64,000 bases of DNA from Bacillus massilinigeriensis. Its GTDB lineage: Bacteria; Bacillota; Bacilli; Bacillales; Cytobacillaceae. Shown here piece by piece: positions 61,911-64,000 of the stretch (position 1 is its first letter; each line of letters starts with the position of its first letter). A program made the position numbers and the translations under genes. The stretch lies in assembly GCF_900117315.1 (NCBI RefSeq), contig NZ_LT630337.1, forward strand, positions 169,218 through 233,217. Direction: 5' to 3'. The notes beneath the pieces were generated by a model. The model made no database searches, had not been told where the DNA came from, and was given only the letters and a program-made list of their open reading frames with translations.

Positions 61911-63647
61911 ATGAGGAAGAAAGGTAAATTTAGATTGAAATATATAAATAATATTGGGATTTTCACAAAACTAATGGTTATTTTAGTAATTTCCACTTTG
62001 GCTCTTGGCATGGTGGGATACAGTGGAATACATGCAATCCATCAACTCTCAAACAGTGAAAAAAAGATTTATGAAGAACAATTAATTCCTAATCATTTAT
62101 TTGCTGAAGTAAGGAGCAACGGCTTAGCCCTAGATGCTATTACACTAGAAATAGTTGTCACCAAGGATATGCAAATAAAAGCGAAACTTTTACAGGAAAT
62201 GAAGGCTATCATAAAAGAAAATGAAAAATTATACAAACAAATCAATAAAATAAATTTACAGCCAAACATAAAAGAAAAGTATGATTTGATGAACAAGATC
62301 GTTCCGATGCTTGAGGGAATTATTTCTGAGATGGTCAATTTTGCTATGACAAACCAAAGCGAAGAGGCCTACCGAGTTTTCGACGAGGAAGCAAAGCCTA
62401 TTAGGGAAAAGTATAGTCAGTATTTATCAGAGATCCAACAATTAAATAAGGAAAACGCGAAAATGATTTATGTGGCTGATGAAAAGGCAGCCAATCAAAC
62501 TAGTGTCTACTTAATTATTGTCATTGCAATTTCTATCATTCTATCCATTACAGTGGGGTACTGGATTTCAAGACTCTTTGTTAACCCTATTAAGCAGCTT
62601 AATACATTAATAGGACAAGCTGAACAAGGTGATTTTACAGTAGAAGGCAGCTATCAATCGAAGGATGAGATTGGACAATTGACTTCTTCATTTAATAATA
62701 TGCTTCGTGCCATTCGTGCGATATTGACAACAGTCAGTGAGACATCCCATCAATTAGCTTCCTCATCAGAACAATTTATTGCAAGTTCGGTGGAAAATAT
62801 CAATGCGATTGAGCACATTTCGTTTACGATGCAGGAACTCTCCGAAGGTTCGCGTCACCAAGTGGAGAGTATAAATAAAAGCAACCAAGTAATTCAGGAG
62901 ATATCCGATTCTACTGAAAGTATTTCAAATAATGCGCAAATAGTATTAACCAATTCCAAGCATACTGCTCAACTGTCTATTCAAGGAAATCAGTCGATTG
63001 AAAAAGTTGCAGATCAAATGCAATCCATTAATCAAACAGTCATTTCTTTATCGGAAGCTTTCAATGGTTTAAAAGAACGTTTATATGAAATTGTTCATAT
63101 TGCTGGGGGGATTACAGGGATTGCGGATCAAACAAATCTCTTGGCCTTAAATGCAGCAATCGAAGCGGCACGAGCGGGAGAGCAGGGAAAAGGCTTTGCA
63201 GTGGTTGCGAATGAAGTAAGAAAATTAGCAGAACAATCAGCACAATCTGCTGCACAGATTTCTCAGCTTATAAATATTATTCATGCTGATACTGAACGTA
63301 CAATGGAAACCGTTACAACAGCTACTTTAAAAGTAAAAAATGGTTTAGGGGTTGTACAAGAGGCTGGAACGATTTTTAGTACAATTGAGGGCTCCATCCA
63401 AGAAGTGGTTACTCAAATTGATGAGGTGGCTCATTTAGTAAAACATCTTTCTACTGGTATGAATGAGGTTGAATCCTCGATAACTAGTGTGAAAGAAATT
63501 GCAGTTGGAACGGCGAATAGCTCTAATACGGTTTCATCAGCAACAGAGGAACAGCTTGCTTCAATGGAAGAGATTTCATCTTCAGCACAAGTATTAGCTG
63601 GCCATGCAGAAATTTTACAAACGATTATTAAGCAGTTTAAAATTTAA
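61911..63647 (+). CDS. Methyl-accepting chemotaxis protein
   Basis: 578 residues, GGGAG upstream. TM1 at about 20-40 ([21 protein letters not shown]), a periplasm-side four-helix-bundle sensor (4HB_MCP, about 45-195), TM2 at about 197-218 ([21 protein letters not shown]), HAMP ([22 protein letters not shown]), then a long signalling coiled coil with the conserved tip [39 protein letters not shown]. Ligand unknown. It implies a motile cell. Closed by a strong terminator. Confidence 0.95.
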   Translation: MRKKGKFRLKYINNIGIFTKLMVILVISTLALGMVGYSGIHAIHQLSNSEKKIYEEQLIPNHLFAEVRSNGLALDAITLEIVVTKDMQIKAKLLQEMKAIIKENEKLYKQINKINLQPNIKEKYDLMNKIVPMLEGIISEMVNFAMTNQSEEAYRVFDEEAKPIREKYSQYLSEIQQLNKENAKMIYVADEKAANQTSVYLIIVIAISIILSITVGYWISRLFVNPIKQLNTLIGQAEQGDFTVEGSYQSKDEIGQLTSSFNNMLRAIRAILTTVSETSHQLASSSEQFIASSVENINAIEHISFTMQELSEGSRHQVESINKSNQVIQEISDSTESISNNAQIVLTNSKHTAQLSIQGNQSIEKVADQMQSINQTVISLSEAFNGLKERLYEIVHIAGGITGIADQTNLLALNAAIEAARAGEQGKGFAVVANEVRKLAEQSAQSAAQISQLINIIHADTERTMETVTTATLKVKNGLGVVQEAGTIFSTIEGSIQEVVTQIDEVAHLVKHLSTGMNEVESSITSVKEIAVGTANSSNTVSSATEEQLASMEEISSSAQVLAGHAEILQTIIKQFKI

Positions 63648-63659
63648 TAGAGAAAATTA

Positions 63660-63711
63660 AAAAGTGCCTGTCAATTATCCATTTTGTTTGATGAGAGACA
63701 GGCACTTTTTT
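63660..63711. terminator. Bidirectional terminator
   Basis: AAAAGTGCCTGTC and its perfect complement GACAGGCACTTTT with a T run, between the chemoreceptor gene and a convergent hydrolase gene. Confidence 0.85.
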
Positions 63712-63723
63712 GCTTTTTGAACA

Positions 63724-64000
63724 TTATTGGTTGATACTTTTTATAAATTGAATAATTATTTCATTTACTTCAGCCGCTTGTTTTGTTGGTAGCCAATGTC
63801 TTCCGCTTTCAATAAAAACCATCTCATTATTAGGTAAATTCTCCTGAAGGATTTTGGCATATGGATAAAATTGCTTATTCTTTTTTCCAAAGATTAGTTT
63901 TATAGGATGATGGATGTTCTTAAGTTGATTTGTACAATTGTAGTTCTTGCTGTAACGGTAATATTGCTCTACGTTTCTGGCATCTCCTTGTTTGGCATCT
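63724..64000 (-). CDS. Alpha/beta hydrolase, C-terminal part only (gene continues beyond window)
   Basis: Minus-strand open frame ending at TAA 63724-63726 and still open at the window edge, giving 92 residues. HPIKLIFGKKNKQFYPYAKIL is the strand with the acid-residue region of alpha/beta hydrolases, and MVFIESGRHWLPTKQAAEVNEIIIQF supplies the catalytic-histidine loop (GRHW). Substrate cannot be judged from this portion. Confidence 0.75.
   Translation of the reverse strand, partial: DAKQGDARNVEQYYRYSKNYNCTNQLKNIHHPIKLIFGKKNKQFYPYAKILQENLPNNEMVFIESGRHWLPTKQAAEVNEIIIQFIKSINQ

Noticed and set aside
1..64000. CRISPR array, tRNA or rRNA genes
   Set aside because: No regularly spaced repeats, cloverleaf sequences or rRNA-like conserved blocks were seen while reading through.

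Overview
The window is AT-rich, low-GC Gram-positive DNA. Strong GGAGG-type ribosome binding sites, frequent TTG/GTG starts, U-tailed hairpin terminators and the gene content (PadR-DUF2812, DUF4256, DUF2804, a sigma/anti-sigma fusion, a Cys-rich probable spore-surface protein, Rex-type operators) point to a spore-forming, facultatively anaerobic member of the Bacillaceae. Genus cannot be fixed from sequence alone. No rRNA, tRNA or CRISPR array was seen.

Layout. 1-7.5 kb is a defence and mobile-element segment: the 3' two-thirds of hsdR (type I restriction), a three-gene remnant with a HUH rolling-circle Rep and an excisionase-like protein, a DUF4917 SIR2-like protein and a Shedu (SduA) nuclease. 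8-11.7 kb is a compact operon of GIY-YIG protein, unknown protein, a MoxR-type AAA ATPase fused to a VWA domain, and an XRE regulator; it looks like an uncharacterised conflict or chelatase-like system. 11.8-17.3 kb is an antibiotic-resistance island. It holds a macrolide-inducible mef/msr(D) unit with both regulatory leader peptides intact (MTASMRLR and MYLIFM) but a decayed mef gene, then an intact msr(D), a nucleotidyltransferase, a Vat-type acetyltransferase and a TPR-Arr rifamycin ADP-ribosyltransferase flanked by degenerate repeats.

17.6-23.9 kb is mostly housekeeping or hypothetical Bacillus genes, with a PadR gene under a perfect palindromic operator and two REP-like inverted repeats. 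23.9-31.7 kb is the metabolic highlight: SorC-type regulator, fructose-6-phosphate-aldolase family enzyme, glycyl radical enzyme (GRE) activase, DeoR-type regulator, an 810-residue GRE and GldA. This set matches the enzymes of the radical-mediated glycolysis route described for E. coli YbiW/PflD: 1,5-anhydrohexitol 6-phosphate to 1-deoxyfructose 6-phosphate, to glyceraldehyde 3-phosphate plus hydroxyacetone, to 1,2-propanediol. Rex/Fnr-like operators precede the GRE and gldA genes, and a perfect Rex palindrome precedes the alcohol dehydrogenase at 50 kb, so fermentation genes here appear redox controlled.

32-41.7 kb carries the probable spore-surface protein and a TPR glycosyltransferase, a hydroxyacyl-CoA dehydrogenase, and a Lon-like protease followed by a prenyl synthase with a very long N-terminal extension. 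41.9-46.3 kb is a tight six-gene operon (HTH protein, MotA-cytoplasmic-like protein, small protein, PD-(D/E)XK-like nuclease, WG-repeat protein, RNase J-like beta-CASP hydrolase) that I cannot match to a named system. It is the second best candidate for something undescribed.

46.3-64 kb holds TrhA, an ABC exporter pair, AdhP-type alcohol dehydrogenase, an IS3-family element that truncated a membrane-protein gene, a polar amino-acid ABC transporter, VOC and AlkD-like proteins, a metallo-hydrolase, a type-B carboxylesterase, a chemoreceptor and the 3' end of an alpha/beta hydrolase.
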